A stretch of 64,000 nucleotides of DNA from an uncultured Draconibacterium sp. (GCF_963677575.1 NZ_OY782038.1:2979501-3043500); one strand, 5' to 3'; counted from the first letter of the stretch, positions 36,601 to 44,406 are shown. A program made the numbers and translations. Notes: generated by a model from the sequence alone, not told the origin.

Positions 36601-37099
36601 GTTTCAGCAACCACCAAACCGACTCAATATACTGGTTATCGAAGGTTACATACGGATCGTCCATATTTACCCAATAACCCATTTTGCGTGTCAGCTCCTC
36701 CCACTCGCGGGTGTATTTCATCACCTCTTTGCGGCAAGCGTCGCTATATTCTTCAACGGTAATTTTCTTACCTATATCGTCTTTTGTAATGTTCAGCGCT
36801 TTTTCAACGCTCAGTTCTACCGGCAAACCATGCGTGTCCCATCCCGCTTTACGGTGAACGCGAAAACCTTTCATGGTTTTGTAGCGGCAAAAAATATCTT
36901 TTATGGCACGCGCCATCACGTGGTGAATACCCGGCATTCCGTTTGCCGATGGCGGTCCTTCGTAAAATACAAATGTTTCGTGCCCTTCGCGGGTTGAAAT
37001 ACTTTTATGAAAGGTATCGTCTTTCTCCCAACGCGCCAGAACATCTTTGTTTATCTGTGCTAAATCTAACTGCTTATATTCCTGAAATTTGTTACTCAT
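33662..37099 (-). CDS. ileS: Isoleucyl-tRNA synthetase, type 2 with GXHH motif
   Basis: 1145 residues, class I synthetase with editing (CP1) domain. The active-site HIGH motif reads G-I-H-H (57-60, in SANGMPGIHHVMAR), with first and third residues swapped relative to HxGH. The KMSKR motif (about 688-692, KMSKRLGN) is standard, and AGWDTHGLPVE marks the family. Length and motifs point to the IleRS2 type. A GXHH swap in some IleRS2 enzymes is known to be active and linked to very high mupirocin resistance. It starts the ileS-dksA-like-lspA group; the 20-bp repeat array lies 183 bp upstream. Confidence 0.96.
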   Translation of the reverse strand: MSNKFQEYKQLDLAQINKDVLARWEKDDTFHKSISTREGHETFVFYEGPPSANGMPGIHHVMARAIKDIFCRYKTMKGFRVHRKAGWDTHGLPVELSVEKALNITKDDIGKKITVEEYSDACRKEVMKYTREWEELTRKMGYWVNMDDPYVTFDNQYIESVWWLLKQIYNKGLLYKGYTIQPYSPAAGTGLSSHELNQPGCYRDVKDTTAIAQFKATRNEKSEFLFEEVETDLYFLAWTTTPWTLPSNTALCVGPNIKYVKVRSFNPYTGDPVTLILAKDLFPVYFNSKNAELALEDYNPGDKNIPYRVLAEYTGEQLKGVQYEQLIDWVKPEGKAFEVITGDFVTIEDGTGIVHIAPTFGADDDRVAKQHGISPLIVIDTEGKRQALVDRKGRFYPTIDLDPEFVEKYVNTESYHEFAGRSVKNEYDDKLEEDASTVDIDISVMLKQQNKAFKIEKHVHSYPHCWRTDKPVLYYPLDSWFIKSTAVKDKMVELNNTINWKPKSTGTGRFGNWLENLVDWNLSRSRFWGTPLPIWRTEDGSEQICIGSMEELMTEIDKAVEAGFMSENPFAEFKVGDYEKANYEKIDLHKSHVDNIILVSPSGQKMERESDLIDVWFDSGAMPFAQRHYPFEWKENFKDVFPADFIAEGVDQTRGWFFTLHAIATMIDESVAFKNIISNGLVLDKNGVKMSKRLGNAVDPFATIDKYGSDPLRWYMITNAQPWDNLKFDIEGVEEVKRKFFGTLYNTYNFFALYANVDGFKYAEEEIPVEQRPEIDRWIISLLNSLIKEVGESYESYEPTRAGRAISEFVTENLSNWFVRLSRKRYWGGEYSADKISAYQTLYTCLEVVSKLMSPIAPFYADLLYNDLNKATGKAESQSVHLVDFPAFTEELIDKDLEEKMAIAQKASSMILALRRKEKLKVRQPLGKIMVPVLNPHFKEQFEAVANIILAEVNVKEVEFLTDTAGVIKKKIKPNFKTLGPKYGKMMKQIAGAVNQLDQNAISVFESNGEYELTVADEKIMLSLDDVEIQTEDIPGWTVATEGQMTIALDINISEELKQEGIAREFINKIQNLRKENDFEVTDRIKLRIAKHEEYNTAVENHKEYICAQTLADVLELTDSINSANAKEVEIDKDVMAQIEIEKVN

Positions 37100-37281
37100 A
37101 AGAATACCTTATAATCCACTGATTTTAAAAAACATGCAAATATAGAAAAATTTTGATGGGTGGCGAGGATGAAACAGTCCTTAATTAAAACGGACTAAAA
37201 AGCTTATTACAAATAATTTACATTGCGGCACAAAGCTTTTCGGAGCCGTTTACACAGCTCTGTAATTTACTGACTAATAGC

Positions 37282-37462
37282 GTCCTGTTACATACAGAGC
37301 AGTCCTGTTACTATTACGGCACCCTGTACCATTTTTATTGCGTCCTGTTAACTTTTTGGTGTCCCTGTCGCATTTTGGGGCATCTTGTTACCTTTTTTAC
37401 TCATCCGGTTAAGTTTTTTGGCGTCCTGTTAAACAGGATTCGGAGATTTTGTAACAGGATGG
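37282..37462. repeat. Degenerate 20-bp tandem repeat array with inverted end copies
   Basis: Eight units resembling GTCCTGTTAC plus about ten variable bases begin at 37282, 37302, 37322, 37342, 37362, 37382, 37403 and 37423: steps of 20 bp except one of 21. The array ends with inverted copies, AACAGGAT near 37432 and GTAACAGGAT near 37452. The period is not a multiple of three, so it is non-coding. It lies upstream of ileS. Confidence 0.8.
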
Positions 37463-37776
37463 AGGAAATGGTTACAAGGAAGCACATCCGACTACTGCCC
37501 CCCCTCATATCCAACCAACTTTAGATTCCTATACCAGATTTAGTAAATGTCTTTTCAGACGGAAAATCCTTTTTCCTATAGCTGAAAAAGGATTCAAAAA
37601 AGCCACCGCTGACGATAAAAAACTAAAAATAAATTACTTTCTCTAAAATCAAGAAACTCCTCCTTTTAGCCCTTCGTTCCTCAGGTCTAACGAGCGTCAA
37701 ACAGACTTGATTTCTTTACGCTCTCTCCATTTATTTTCTTAACGCTTTTTCTCGAAGGCGGACCTGAGGCAAACCT
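37463..37776. other. Gene desert between two repeats
   Basis: No coding region. A perfect 9-bp inverted repeat, CCTCAGGTC (37679-37687) and GACCTGAGG (37761-37769), precedes the dispersed repeat at 37777 and may belong to the same mobile unit. Confidence 0.45.
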
Positions 37777-37907
37777 TGTGCGGGCTCGTCAAAAATCCGT
37801 CAGTCGGGCTAACCCATTTCATTGAGAAAACACAAAGGTTTTTTTTGACAAGATTTTTGGTTCCTTTTCATCGATTGGAAAAGGAACTACCCGTCTGGCA
37901 TGAAGAC
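37777..37907. repeat. 131-bp dispersed repeat, family C copy 1
   Basis: Starts TGTGCGGGCTCGTCAAAAAT and ends CCGTCTGGCATGAAGAC. A second copy in the same orientation lies at 42986-43117, highly similar at both ends and in the TTTTTTGACAAGATTTTTGG middle. Both copies lie in gene deserts. No ORF is shared in the same frame; it looks like a non-autonomous element. Confidence 0.8.
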
Positions 37908-37980
37908 AAATGCAACAGAAAAAATTAAATTCTACCAATGTGGTCCTGTTGCCATACTACATCTTAAATTGATTTCATAG

Positions 37981-38185
37981 AAAGAAAAAGCCACTTCATC
38001 AATAAAGATAAAGCGGCTTTGGTGGAATACCTTGTGAAGATGCCCGAACAATGATCGGGTCTTAATATTTTGTCAATCTGTAGTGAAGCTAACCTTGCCG
38101 ATTTGCATCCCTTTGGGAAATCGGGTGTAACAAAACACCAAACTTAGTTTCTCGAAAACTACCGTCTCGTATGCTACAGATCCTT
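37981..38185 (-). ncRNA. Candidate structured RNA or 3' UTR ending in a terminator
   Basis: On the minus strand a perfect 8-bp closing stem (ATCTGTAG/CTACAGAT, 38174-38181 with 38076-38083) encloses three hairpins: TAGTTT/AAACTA (38145-38161), GGTGT/ACACC (38124-38139) and CCGATTT/AAATCGG with an inner CCC/GGG (38098-38124). A further hairpin (CCCGA/TCGGG, 38043-38059) and a terminator (AAAGCCgCTT/AAGtGGCTTT then T-rich, 38020-37984) follow. It begins about 15 nt after the stop of the early-set gene. I do not recognise a known RNA family. It could be an independent RNA, a 3' UTR or a processed element. Confidence 0.4.
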
Positions 38186-38198
38186 AATGCTTTTTTGA

Positions 38199-38513
38199 TT
38201 AATTCAGGTCGAGAACCGAATTAAACTCGCCTTCAACAATGCCAGTGGGGGCAGTGCTGTCAGCTTCGCTTTCGTTTTCCCAAACCGAATTGTCGATTAA
38301 ATATTTAAACTGGTAGGCTTTACCGGCTTCCAGATTCAGCGTTTGTGTAAAATCACCGCTTTTCAGTTTTCTCATTGGCTCAACATCTTCGTTCCAGCCG
38401 TTAAATTCACCTACAATTTTTACTGTATCTGCACTTGGAGCATCAGCTTTTGCTACACGGAAAGATACTTTACACTCGGGTTTACTTTTTAAATATTGTT
38501 TTTTAATACTCAT
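38199..38513 (-). CDS. Isoamylase early-set (CBM48/AMPK glycogen-binding-like) small protein
   Basis: 104 residues, one Ig-like early-set domain. KVSFRVAKADAPSADTVKIV, GEFNGWNEDVEPMRKLKSGD and YQFKYLIDNSVWENESEADS show the classic pattern FxNWxxxxxPMxxxxxGxF and the YxFKYxVDGxW strand of CBM48/AMPK-beta domains, which often bind alpha-glucans. There is no enzyme domain and no signal peptide. It may be a cytoplasmic glycogen-binding or regulatory protein. No glycogen genes adjoin it; a structured RNA candidate lies directly downstream. Confidence 0.88.
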   Translation of the reverse strand: MSIKKQYLKSKPECKVSFRVAKADAPSADTVKIVGEFNGWNEDVEPMRKLKSGDFTQTLNLEAGKAYQFKYLIDNSVWENESEADSTAPTGIVEGEFNSVLDLN

Positions 38514-38915
38514 AATTCAAAGTTTTTTTTGTGAAACAGAACAGTTACCGGCATTGTGCTTAAAAGAATGCCTTATGAATTCGCATCCGGCGCCTGATGT
38601 AAACTCAACAGCCTTCTTTCAATTACTGATCCAGTATGCTCTTCTGAATCGTTCTTGTTTTCAATTCTAAATTCGTTTTAGTTCGTTGTTGGTTTGGAAA
38701 TGATGTTCTATCAATTTGTTAATCAAATGTATGGCATTAACATTAATTAACAGTAGACCAGCAAAAAGAATATTCTGATATTTAACACTTAAATAAAATT
38801 AAAAAATTTTAGTATCTTATTGTTTTCCAGACACATTGAGCAATTTCCCCACGCCATTTTTCTTGAATAAAAGAAACGCATGTAACTGGTTTTAAGAAAT
38901 TTAATCAAACAAATG
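38514..38915. other. Intergenic stretch, little visible
   Basis: About 400 bp, AT-rich. One minus-strand TACATTTG at 38724-38731 could be a -7 element for the early-set gene with a long leader of about 200 nt, but no -33 supports it. Nothing else to report. Confidence 0.35.
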
Positions 38916-39710
38916 TTAGCAACTTTCTCGCAAATGTTTTACGCAGGCCATAAATGCCTGAACCCTCTCCAGTTCAACCTCATTTTGCCAGTCTCCATCG
39001 TATTTAAAATATGAGCCAACAATAAAGGCATCGGCGTAAGGCCAGAAATCCGAAATATTTTGCTCCGTAACTCCGGAGCCGATCAGCACCGGTAGCCGAA
39101 CCGCCTCAATTACAGCCTGCACATCTTTTATCGATGCTTCCTCGCCCGTTGCATTTCCGGTAACAATTACCCCATCGGCCAAAAAGAACTCAGCAGCTTT
39201 CGCCATGTCGCAAATCGAAACATCGGCCGAAATAGCATGCGATGAGTGTTTCTTTTTAATATCGGTCCAGATTTTTATACTGTCGGCACCAATCTTTCTT
39301 CGGTAGCGCAAAAGTTCTGCGGCATCGCTGTTCATCATTCCCTCGTCGGCCAAGTGCCCGAATACAAATCCTTCGGCTCTGATAAAATCAAAACCTGCAG
39401 TGTGAGCAACGGCCAGCGCCTGTTTGTTGGCTCCGGCCAAAATCTGTATTCCCAGTGGAAGTGTAATAACCTGTCGGAGTTTTGTTGCAATAACCGACAT
39501 TGCCGCCACTATTTCTGGACCAACTTCGCGATTCAAATAAGGACGGTCGTGCATATTCTCAATCATAATAGCATTCACACCGCCCTGCACCAGTTTTTGT
39601 GCATCGTTGATTGCCGCTTCAATAATTTCCGGTATCGTAAGGTGGTTTTTCGGGGTGCCTGGTAGCGCTCCAACATGCACCATCCCGATTATTGATTTGT
39701 TGATTTCCAC
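38916..39710 (-). CDS. BtpA/SgcQ family TIM-barrel protein
   Basis: 264 residues. N-terminus IIGMVHVGALPGTPKNH, then GGVNAIMIENMHDRPY, and a C-terminal phosphate-binding-like region VLIGSGVTEQNISDFWPYAD with GSYFKYDGDW: the BtpA family pattern. Plant/cyanobacterial BtpA stabilises photosystem I, but in non-phototrophs the family (including SgcQ) is linked to carbohydrate metabolism and its reaction is unknown. Starts with GTG at 39710; an ATG at residue 10 is too far inside the conserved start. Free-standing. Confidence 0.88.
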   Translation of the reverse strand: MEINKSIIGMVHVGALPGTPKNHLTIPEIIEAAINDAQKLVQGGVNAIMIENMHDRPYLNREVGPEIVAAMSVIATKLRQVITLPLGIQILAGANKQALAVAHTAGFDFIRAEGFVFGHLADEGMMNSDAAELLRYRRKIGADSIKIWTDIKKKHSSHAISADVSICDMAKAAEFFLADGVIVTGNATGEEASIKDVQAVIEAVRLPVLIGSGVTEQNISDFWPYADAFIVGSYFKYDGDWQNEVELERVQAFMACVKHLRESC

Positions 39711-39848
39711 GCTGTATTATTTTGTTTCCTTAAAGTTAACTGAATTGAACGAATTTTAGCCGTTCTCCAAAAACAATTCACTTATCATTCTGATTGCCAC
39801 TGATTTTGTACATTTACACACCATAACCTAGGTCAAAAAAAACAAAAG

Positions 39849-40556
39849 ATGAAGAATAAATCCCTTGTACTCGCAATTTTTGTAGTATTCAATACGGTAT
39901 CCTGTTCACTAAACAAAGGCGAAAACACCTTAACAACGCAAGAAATTGAGGATGGCTGGGAACTACTGTTCGACGGCAAAACCACCAATAACTGGAAAAC
40001 TTTTAACGGAGGTGCAGTAACCGGTTGGAAAATAATTGATAGTGAACTGCATAACTCAGGAGTTGGATCGGATCATGGCGGCGACATTATCACAAAAAAA
40101 CAATACGCCAATTTTGAATTGTACCTGGAGTGGAAAGTTACACCGCAAAGTAACTCCGGAGTTTTTTATCACGTTCAGGAAGGACTGACCAATGCCATTT
40201 ACGAATCGGGACCGGAGTACCAGCTCATAGACGACAAAGGATGGCCGGATAACCTGGAAGCCTGGCAGCATTCAGGTGCCAATTATGGAATGAGTGCACC
40301 AGAAAATGCAAAGGTTAAACCAATAAACGAGTGGAACACCACACGAATAATTGTTGACGGACCACACGTTGAACATTGGCTGAACGGCACCCAAGTAGTG
40401 GAGTATGAGCTATGGACCGACCAATGGGAGGAAAATAAAGCAGATAGTAAATGGGCAGACGCACCGAACTACGGAATGGCTAAAACCGGCCATATCGGTC
40501 TGCAAGATCATGGCGGACTAACCATGTTCCGGAATATTAAGATCAGGGAATTATAG
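39849..40556 (+). CDS. DUF1080 (3-keto-disaccharide hydrolase-like) lipoprotein
   Basis: 235 residues. Lipoprotein signal with Cys19 (NTVSC). The mature part shows the DUF1080 pattern GWELLFDGKTTNNWKTFNG, GDIITKKQYANFELYLEWKV, SNSGVFYHVQEG and GHIGLQDHGGLTMFRNIKIRE, a concanavalin-like jelly roll. Such proteins bind or hydrolyse modified disaccharides; 3-keto-glycoside hydrolysis has been shown for some members. Exported and lipid-anchored. The oxidoreductase that would supply keto-sugars is not adjacent; the Tat-exported Gfo/Idh/MocA at 20347 is far away. Confidence 0.9.
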   Translation: MKNKSLVLAIFVVFNTVSCSLNKGENTLTTQEIEDGWELLFDGKTTNNWKTFNGGAVTGWKIIDSELHNSGVGSDHGGDIITKKQYANFELYLEWKVTPQSNSGVFYHVQEGLTNAIYESGPEYQLIDDKGWPDNLEAWQHSGANYGMSAPENAKVKPINEWNTTRIIVDGPHVEHWLNGTQVVEYELWTDQWEENKADSKWADAPNYGMAKTGHIGLQDHGGLTMFRNIKIREL

Positions 40557-40610
40557 TTTCCGTAATCTTATCGAAATCACCAACCCCGAAACAGGTTTCT
40601 CAATAAAAAT

Positions 40611-40618
40611 TATCTTTG
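40611..40618 (+). promoter_or_regulatory. -7 element of the CPBP protease gene
   Basis: TATCTTTG, a perfect TAnnTTTG match. It overlaps a TTG codon at 40616 that opens the longest reading frame, so translation must begin downstream, at ATG 40637. Confidence 0.6.
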
Positions 40619-40636
40619 CTCAAAACATTTTCAAAA

Positions 40637-41566
40637 ATGGAATTTACAGCATTCAGAGATCTGAAACCCTTCTCGCAATTGTTTTTTGCTGCATTTGTTG
40701 TGGTGGCCAGCATTTTAATATTCTTTGTAATGTCGCTTGTTGTGGCCATTCCAATCTGGGGCTTCAATACTGTTTTGCACCTGCCGACTGTAGACTCCGA
40801 AACGTCCCAAAATATTATCAACCTTTATAAATTCATCCAGGTTGTTCAGGCGATCGGGTTTTTTATCGTTCCTCCGTTTATTCTGGGCTACCTGTTTCAT
40901 GGCAAATCAAAAGAATACCTTTATCTCGATAAATCATTCAACTCGCAAAGTATAATTCTGGTTGTTGTGATGATGTTTTTTGCCTCACCACTCATTAACC
41001 TCATAGGCGAATTGAACAGCAATATGAGTTTCCCTGACTGGTTATCGGGTGTGGAAGAATGGATGCGCAATGCAGAAGAAAATGCGGCTGATATTACCGA
41101 TGCGTTTTTGAATGTAAAATCAATTGGAGGACTTGCGTTTAACGTGTTTATGATCGCGCTGCTACCTGCAGTTGGCGAAGAGCTTTTATTCCGTGGCGTT
41201 ATTCAGAAGATATTTAGCAAAATGACGCACAGTCACCATTGGGGAATATGGATTTCGGCTATACTTTTTAGCGCATTGCACATGCAGTTTTATGGTTTTG
41301 TTCCTCGTGTTTTGCTTGGTGCTTTGTTTGGTTATTTGCTGGTTTGGAGTGGATCGATGTGGCTGCCTATAATTGCCCATTTCCTGAATAATGCAATTGC
41401 CGTAATTGCCATGTATCTTATTAATAATGGCTTGATGAAACCACAATATGAAGATATCGGATCAACGTCTGACAGTTATTATATGGCCGGAATCAGCCTT
41501 GCAATAACACTCATTTTTCTCATGATGTTGAAACGGCACAATACAGGGAAAGAGATTCCTGTATAA
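40637..41566 (+). CDS. CPBP (Abi-like) family intramembrane metalloprotease
   Basis: 309 residues from ATG 40637. About eight hydrophobic segments. The family active-site motifs are present: GEELLFRGV (EExxxR), SALHMQFYG with the first His, and AHFLNNAIAV with the second His and Asn. CPBP proteases cleave within or near membranes; homologues are CAAX prenyl proteases and bacteriocin self-immunity proteins. Substrate not deducible. The start was chosen because the promoter motif overlaps the upstream TTG. Confidence 0.9.
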   Translation: MEFTAFRDLKPFSQLFFAAFVVVASILIFFVMSLVVAIPIWGFNTVLHLPTVDSETSQNIINLYKFIQVVQAIGFFIVPPFILGYLFHGKSKEYLYLDKSFNSQSIILVVVMMFFASPLINLIGELNSNMSFPDWLSGVEEWMRNAEENAADITDAFLNVKSIGGLAFNVFMIALLPAVGEELLFRGVIQKIFSKMTHSHHWGIWISAILFSALHMQFYGFVPRVLLGALFGYLLVWSGSMWLPIIAHFLNNAIAVIAMYLINNGLMKPQYEDIGSTSDSYYMAGISLAITLIFLMMLKRHNTGKEIPV

Positions 41567-41599
41567 AAAAATCCCGGATCAGTTTTCACCAAGCCGGGA
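41566..41599 (-). terminator. Probable terminator on the minus strand
   Basis: Hairpin TCCCGG/CCGGGA with a 16-nt loop; the T-run follows only on the minus strand, so it would end the transcript of the gene at 41719-42456, about 120 bp after its stop. It also lies directly after the CPBP stop on the other strand. Confidence 0.6.
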
Positions 41600-41718
41600 C
41601 ATAAATATCAATACAATAAATTCATTCGTCTATAATCGTTTATATTAATGGCGACTCATGTAACTCGCATACTCATGCCATAGTGTACTAAAACGATTAT
41701 TTAAGATGCTCGTTTCCT

Positions 41719-42456
41719 TTAAGCAAATTCAAATAAGAGATCGGTCTGCATTTCTTCTGCCGAAAGCTTTTTCTTTTCATTCCGGCGAAATACATAAACA
41801 ATACCATATTCCTGTGCCAACAGCCGTTTCGCTTTTGGCGATTCAACCTCGAGGCTTTCTTCAATCTCTGTCCACAGCTTGCTTATAAAGTCGTTGGTTA
41901 TCTTGCGCAGTTTTTGCATTTTATCGAACGAGCGCAAAGTATTTCGCTTTAAGGTTTGCTGAAATACCGAAGCATCGTGCAATTCTTCTACCTTAAATTT
42001 TACCAACGCAATTGATGGATTATAAATGGCGCTTCCTCCATTTTGTTTACGTTTTTGCTCGCCTTCCACCATTATTTTGCCCCACTCAATAATATCTTCT
42101 TCGGTATTCAAGGGTGGTAGTTTCCCTTCAAACGAAGCCAGGTTTCCGTAGAACTTAATTCCTCCATTAATCTCCCCTCGCTCTGACGCAAACAGCAAAA
42201 CCTGTATAAAATGCGAAACGTACATTTTAGCACGATCGAAAGCTTCTTTGTACTCTTTTATATTTTCCGACTGAAGACGTGTGTCTAATTCGTATTGTGT
42301 AAGGTGATTTTCAAAATTATTCTTCACATTTTGCAGTTCTTCAACCGAATGATTGGAAAACGCCAGTTTGTGTTCATTCTTAATCACCTTCGCCAGCGCT
42401 GCATTAAGTGCGCGTATTCTGGCTTTATCCGTCGTGGGTAAACGTCTGTATGGCAT
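41719..42456 (-). CDS. Conserved hypothetical protein
   Basis: 245 residues, no signal peptide or membrane helix. Not recognised; rich in Lys, Glu and Gln with long amphipathic helical stretches. Starts MPYRRLPTTDKARIRALNAA, and the middle contains SERGEINGGIKFYGNLAS and KLPPLNTEEDIIEWGKIMVE. The ending EEMQTDLLFEFA is acidic. I recall proteins of this look as conserved in Bacteroidota, but assign no function. Monocistronic. Confidence 0.7.
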   Translation of the reverse strand: MPYRRLPTTDKARIRALNAALAKVIKNEHKLAFSNHSVEELQNVKNNFENHLTQYELDTRLQSENIKEYKEAFDRAKMYVSHFIQVLLFASERGEINGGIKFYGNLASFEGKLPPLNTEEDIIEWGKIMVEGEQKRKQNGGSAIYNPSIALVKFKVEELHDASVFQQTLKRNTLRSFDKMQKLRKITNDFISKLWTEIEESLEVESPKAKRLLAQEYGIVYVFRRNEKKKLSAEEMQTDLLFEFA

Positions 42457-42985
42457 AATTATCCTTTGTGTTTATGCGAAGTTATGGATTGTGCATGGAG
42501 AATACATGTGTTCGCCCTTGCACTTATGCACATCTACTTGTTTATTAATGTGAAAAAACGGAAGCCATTTTTAGCGAACGGCCTTATTTTAATACCTTTC
42601 AGTCTCTATCTTCGCACGAAGTTAACAGGTTTAGAAACAAGAAAAGTAACGTTTATTGATGCCCAATAATAACAATGAAAGCGAAATTCCTCTCAACTTT
42701 TTCCTGCCGGAGGCCTTCATCTTTGCCTTAATGCAAAGACGAAGCACGAGGAAGGCATTTCCGAGCTCAAGGCTGCTATTAATCTTCACCTTACATTTCA
42801 TAAAACCTAAGTTCGGACGGGTGATCTCCTCAATTCTTCGGAGCTTCCCGCTCTCTCTATGGTTTTATTTCAATTCCAGGCAAAGATTCATAGAGGCCGT
42901 TCCAAAAATGAAACGCTGGCAAATACAAGTAACTGTTTAAAAACTTCTTCCCTATTCAATAACCGACAAACCTTGAAGGAAATCC
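42457..42985. other. Gene desert upstream of family C repeat
   Basis: About 530 bp without a supportable gene. It contains GC-richer fragments (CCTGCCGGAGGCC, GAGGAAGGCATTTCCGAGCTC) that look like remnants of repeats or old genes. It leads into the dispersed repeat at 42986. Confidence 0.45.
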
Positions 42986-43117
42986 TGTGCGGGCTCGTCA
43001 AAAATCCGTCAGTCGGGCTAATTGGTTACATTGAAAAAATGCAAAGGTTATTTTTTGACAAGATTTTTGGTTTCTTTTGATCGAATGCAAAAGAAACTGT
43101 CCGTCTGGCATGAAGAC
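42986..43117. repeat. 132-bp dispersed repeat, family C copy 2
   Basis: Same orientation and boundaries as the copy at 37777-37907: starts TGTGCGGGCTCGTCAAAAAT, ends CCGTCTGGCATGAAGAC. Short insertions/deletions and substitutions separate the copies. Confidence 0.8.
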
Positions 43118-43176
43118 TAAAACTACATAAGTGAGCTACATTTTTCTCTTGCCGAACAAAGCAGGCAGACAAAAAC

Positions 43177-43210
43177 AAAAAAGCCTCCCCAGAAACTGAG
43201 AAGGCTTTTC
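43177..43210 (-). terminator. Rho-independent terminator of the sdh operon
   Basis: Minus strand AAAAGCCT, loop, AGGCTTTTTT, 24 bp after the sdhB stop. Confidence 0.8.
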
Positions 43211-43233
43211 AAAACTATATAGCTTAAATTTTC

Positions 43234-43995
43234 TTATTCGCTAATTCTTGCTTTCAGATATTCGCGGTTCAAACGTGCAATGTTTGTAATCGAAATACTC
43301 TTCGGACACTCGGCCTCACAAGCCTGCGTATTGGTACATCCACCAAAACCAAGTTCATCCATTTTCGATACCATATTTTTAGCACGGCTTGCAGCTTCAA
43401 CTTTACCCTGTGGCAATTTTGCCAGGTGCGAAACTTTTGCCGAAACAAACAACATAGCCGAGGAGTTTTTACAAGCTGCCACACAAGCGCCACAACCGAT
43501 ACAAGCAGCTGCATCCATTGATTCTTCTGCATCTTCCTTAGCAACCGGAATAGCATTTGCATCAGGTACACCACCGGTATTTACCGATACGAAACCACCA
43601 GCCTGAAGAATTTTCTCGAAAGCTGTACGGTCAACCACAAGGTCTTTAATTACCGGAAATGCACGTGCACGCCATGGCTCAATTACAATGGTTTCGCCAT
43701 CTTTGAACTTACGCATGTGCAACTGGCAAGTAGTAACTTCGGTGTCTGGTCCGTGTGGACGGCCATTGATGTATAGACTACAAGTACCGCAGATACCTTC
43801 GCGGCAATCGTGGTCGAAAGCAATTGGATCGATTCCTTCTTCGATTAGCTGGAAATTCAGGATATCCATCATTTCAAGGAAAGAAGACCCGGTTGAAACA
43901 TTCTCGATTGTGTATGTTTCGAATTTACCTTTTGATTTGGCATTCTTTTGACGCCAAACTTTTATTTTGAGTTTTTTTAGAATTTTGTCTGCCAT
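43234..43995 (-). CDS. sdhB: Succinate dehydrogenase/fumarate reductase iron-sulfur subunit
   Basis: 253 residues. The [2Fe-2S] ligands lie in DCREGICGTCSLYING with a later Cys (TTCQLH); the [4Fe-4S] motif is CIGCGACVAAC; the third cluster is in GCTNTQACEAECPKSI. It passes electrons between the flavoprotein and the membrane quinone site. The layout with a single long b-type anchor (sdhC) is the Bacteroidota type that runs as fumarate reductase in anaerobes or as succinate dehydrogenase. Last gene of the operon, separated from sdhA by an inserted gene. Confidence 0.96.
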   Translation of the reverse strand: MADKILKKLKIKVWRQKNAKSKGKFETYTIENVSTGSSFLEMMDILNFQLIEEGIDPIAFDHDCREGICGTCSLYINGRPHGPDTEVTTCQLHMRKFKDGETIVIEPWRARAFPVIKDLVVDRTAFEKILQAGGFVSVNTGGVPDANAIPVAKEDAEESMDAAACIGCGACVAACKNSSAMLFVSAKVSHLAKLPQGKVEAASRAKNMVSKMDELGFGGCTNTQACEAECPKSISITNIARLNREYLKARISE

Positions 43996-44002
43996 TTTAT
44001 TC

Positions 44003-44034
44003 TAGATTTTTAGATTTTTAGATTTTTAGATTTG
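44003..44034. repeat. 8-bp tandem repeat (TAGATTTT) x4
   Basis: Three exact copies of TAGATTTT and a fourth ending in G, in the gap between the four-helix-bundle gene and the sdhB start. Prone to copy-number change. Confidence 0.85.
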
Positions 44035-44046
44035 AGTAATGAGACT

Positions 44047-44406
44047 TTAGTCGTGATTAATTAATGATTGTTTAAAACCAAAAATCATCTTTTGAATTTC
44101 ATTCAGTTTCCGATCAAATTCTTCAAATTTATCTTGAGAAAGAAATTCTAAATCAAGACTTAGAATCACTAAAGTTTCCAATTCAAATGCACTACCATTG
44201 GCAATATCCAGAAAACGACTTAATTCCTTATCGCTATTTCTTCCACAGCCTTCAGCAATATTTGCAGGAATTGAAACGGCTGCTCTTCTCATTTGAGAAG
44301 TTATACCAAAAAGCTCATCTTTAGGAAATGTGTGAGTTGCTTTATAAATCTCTTTAACAAGAACTCTTCCCTTTTGCCAAACTTTCAATTCTTTAAACTG
44401 ATGCAT
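44047..44406 (-). CDS. Four-helix-bundle protein (23S rRNA IVP/S23-like)
   Basis: 119 residues, intact. Signature KELKVWQKGRVLVKEIYKAT, then FPKDELFGITSQMRRAAVSI, PANIAEGCGRNSDKELSRFL and ALELE-like FELETLVILS. The family was named from proteins encoded in 23S rRNA intervening sequences; most members stand alone and have no known function. It lies inside the sdhCAB operon, between sdhA (74 bp upstream) and sdhB (51 bp downstream), an unusual place. A broken relative is at 13798-14190. Confidence 0.9.
   Translation of the reverse strand: MHQFKELKVWQKGRVLVKEIYKATHTFPKDELFGITSQMRRAAVSIPANIAEGCGRNSDKELSRFLDIANGSAFELETLVILSLDLEFLSQDKFEEFDRKLNEIQKMIFGFKQSLINHD

Noticed and set aside
37282..37462. 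CRISPR array
   Set aside because: Period is 20 bp with degenerate units and no distinct repeat/spacer structure; no cas genes nearby.
40616..40636. TTG 40616 as start of the CPBP protease
   Set aside because: The codon is part of the -7 promoter element, so it cannot be in the mRNA as a start; ATG 40637 is used.
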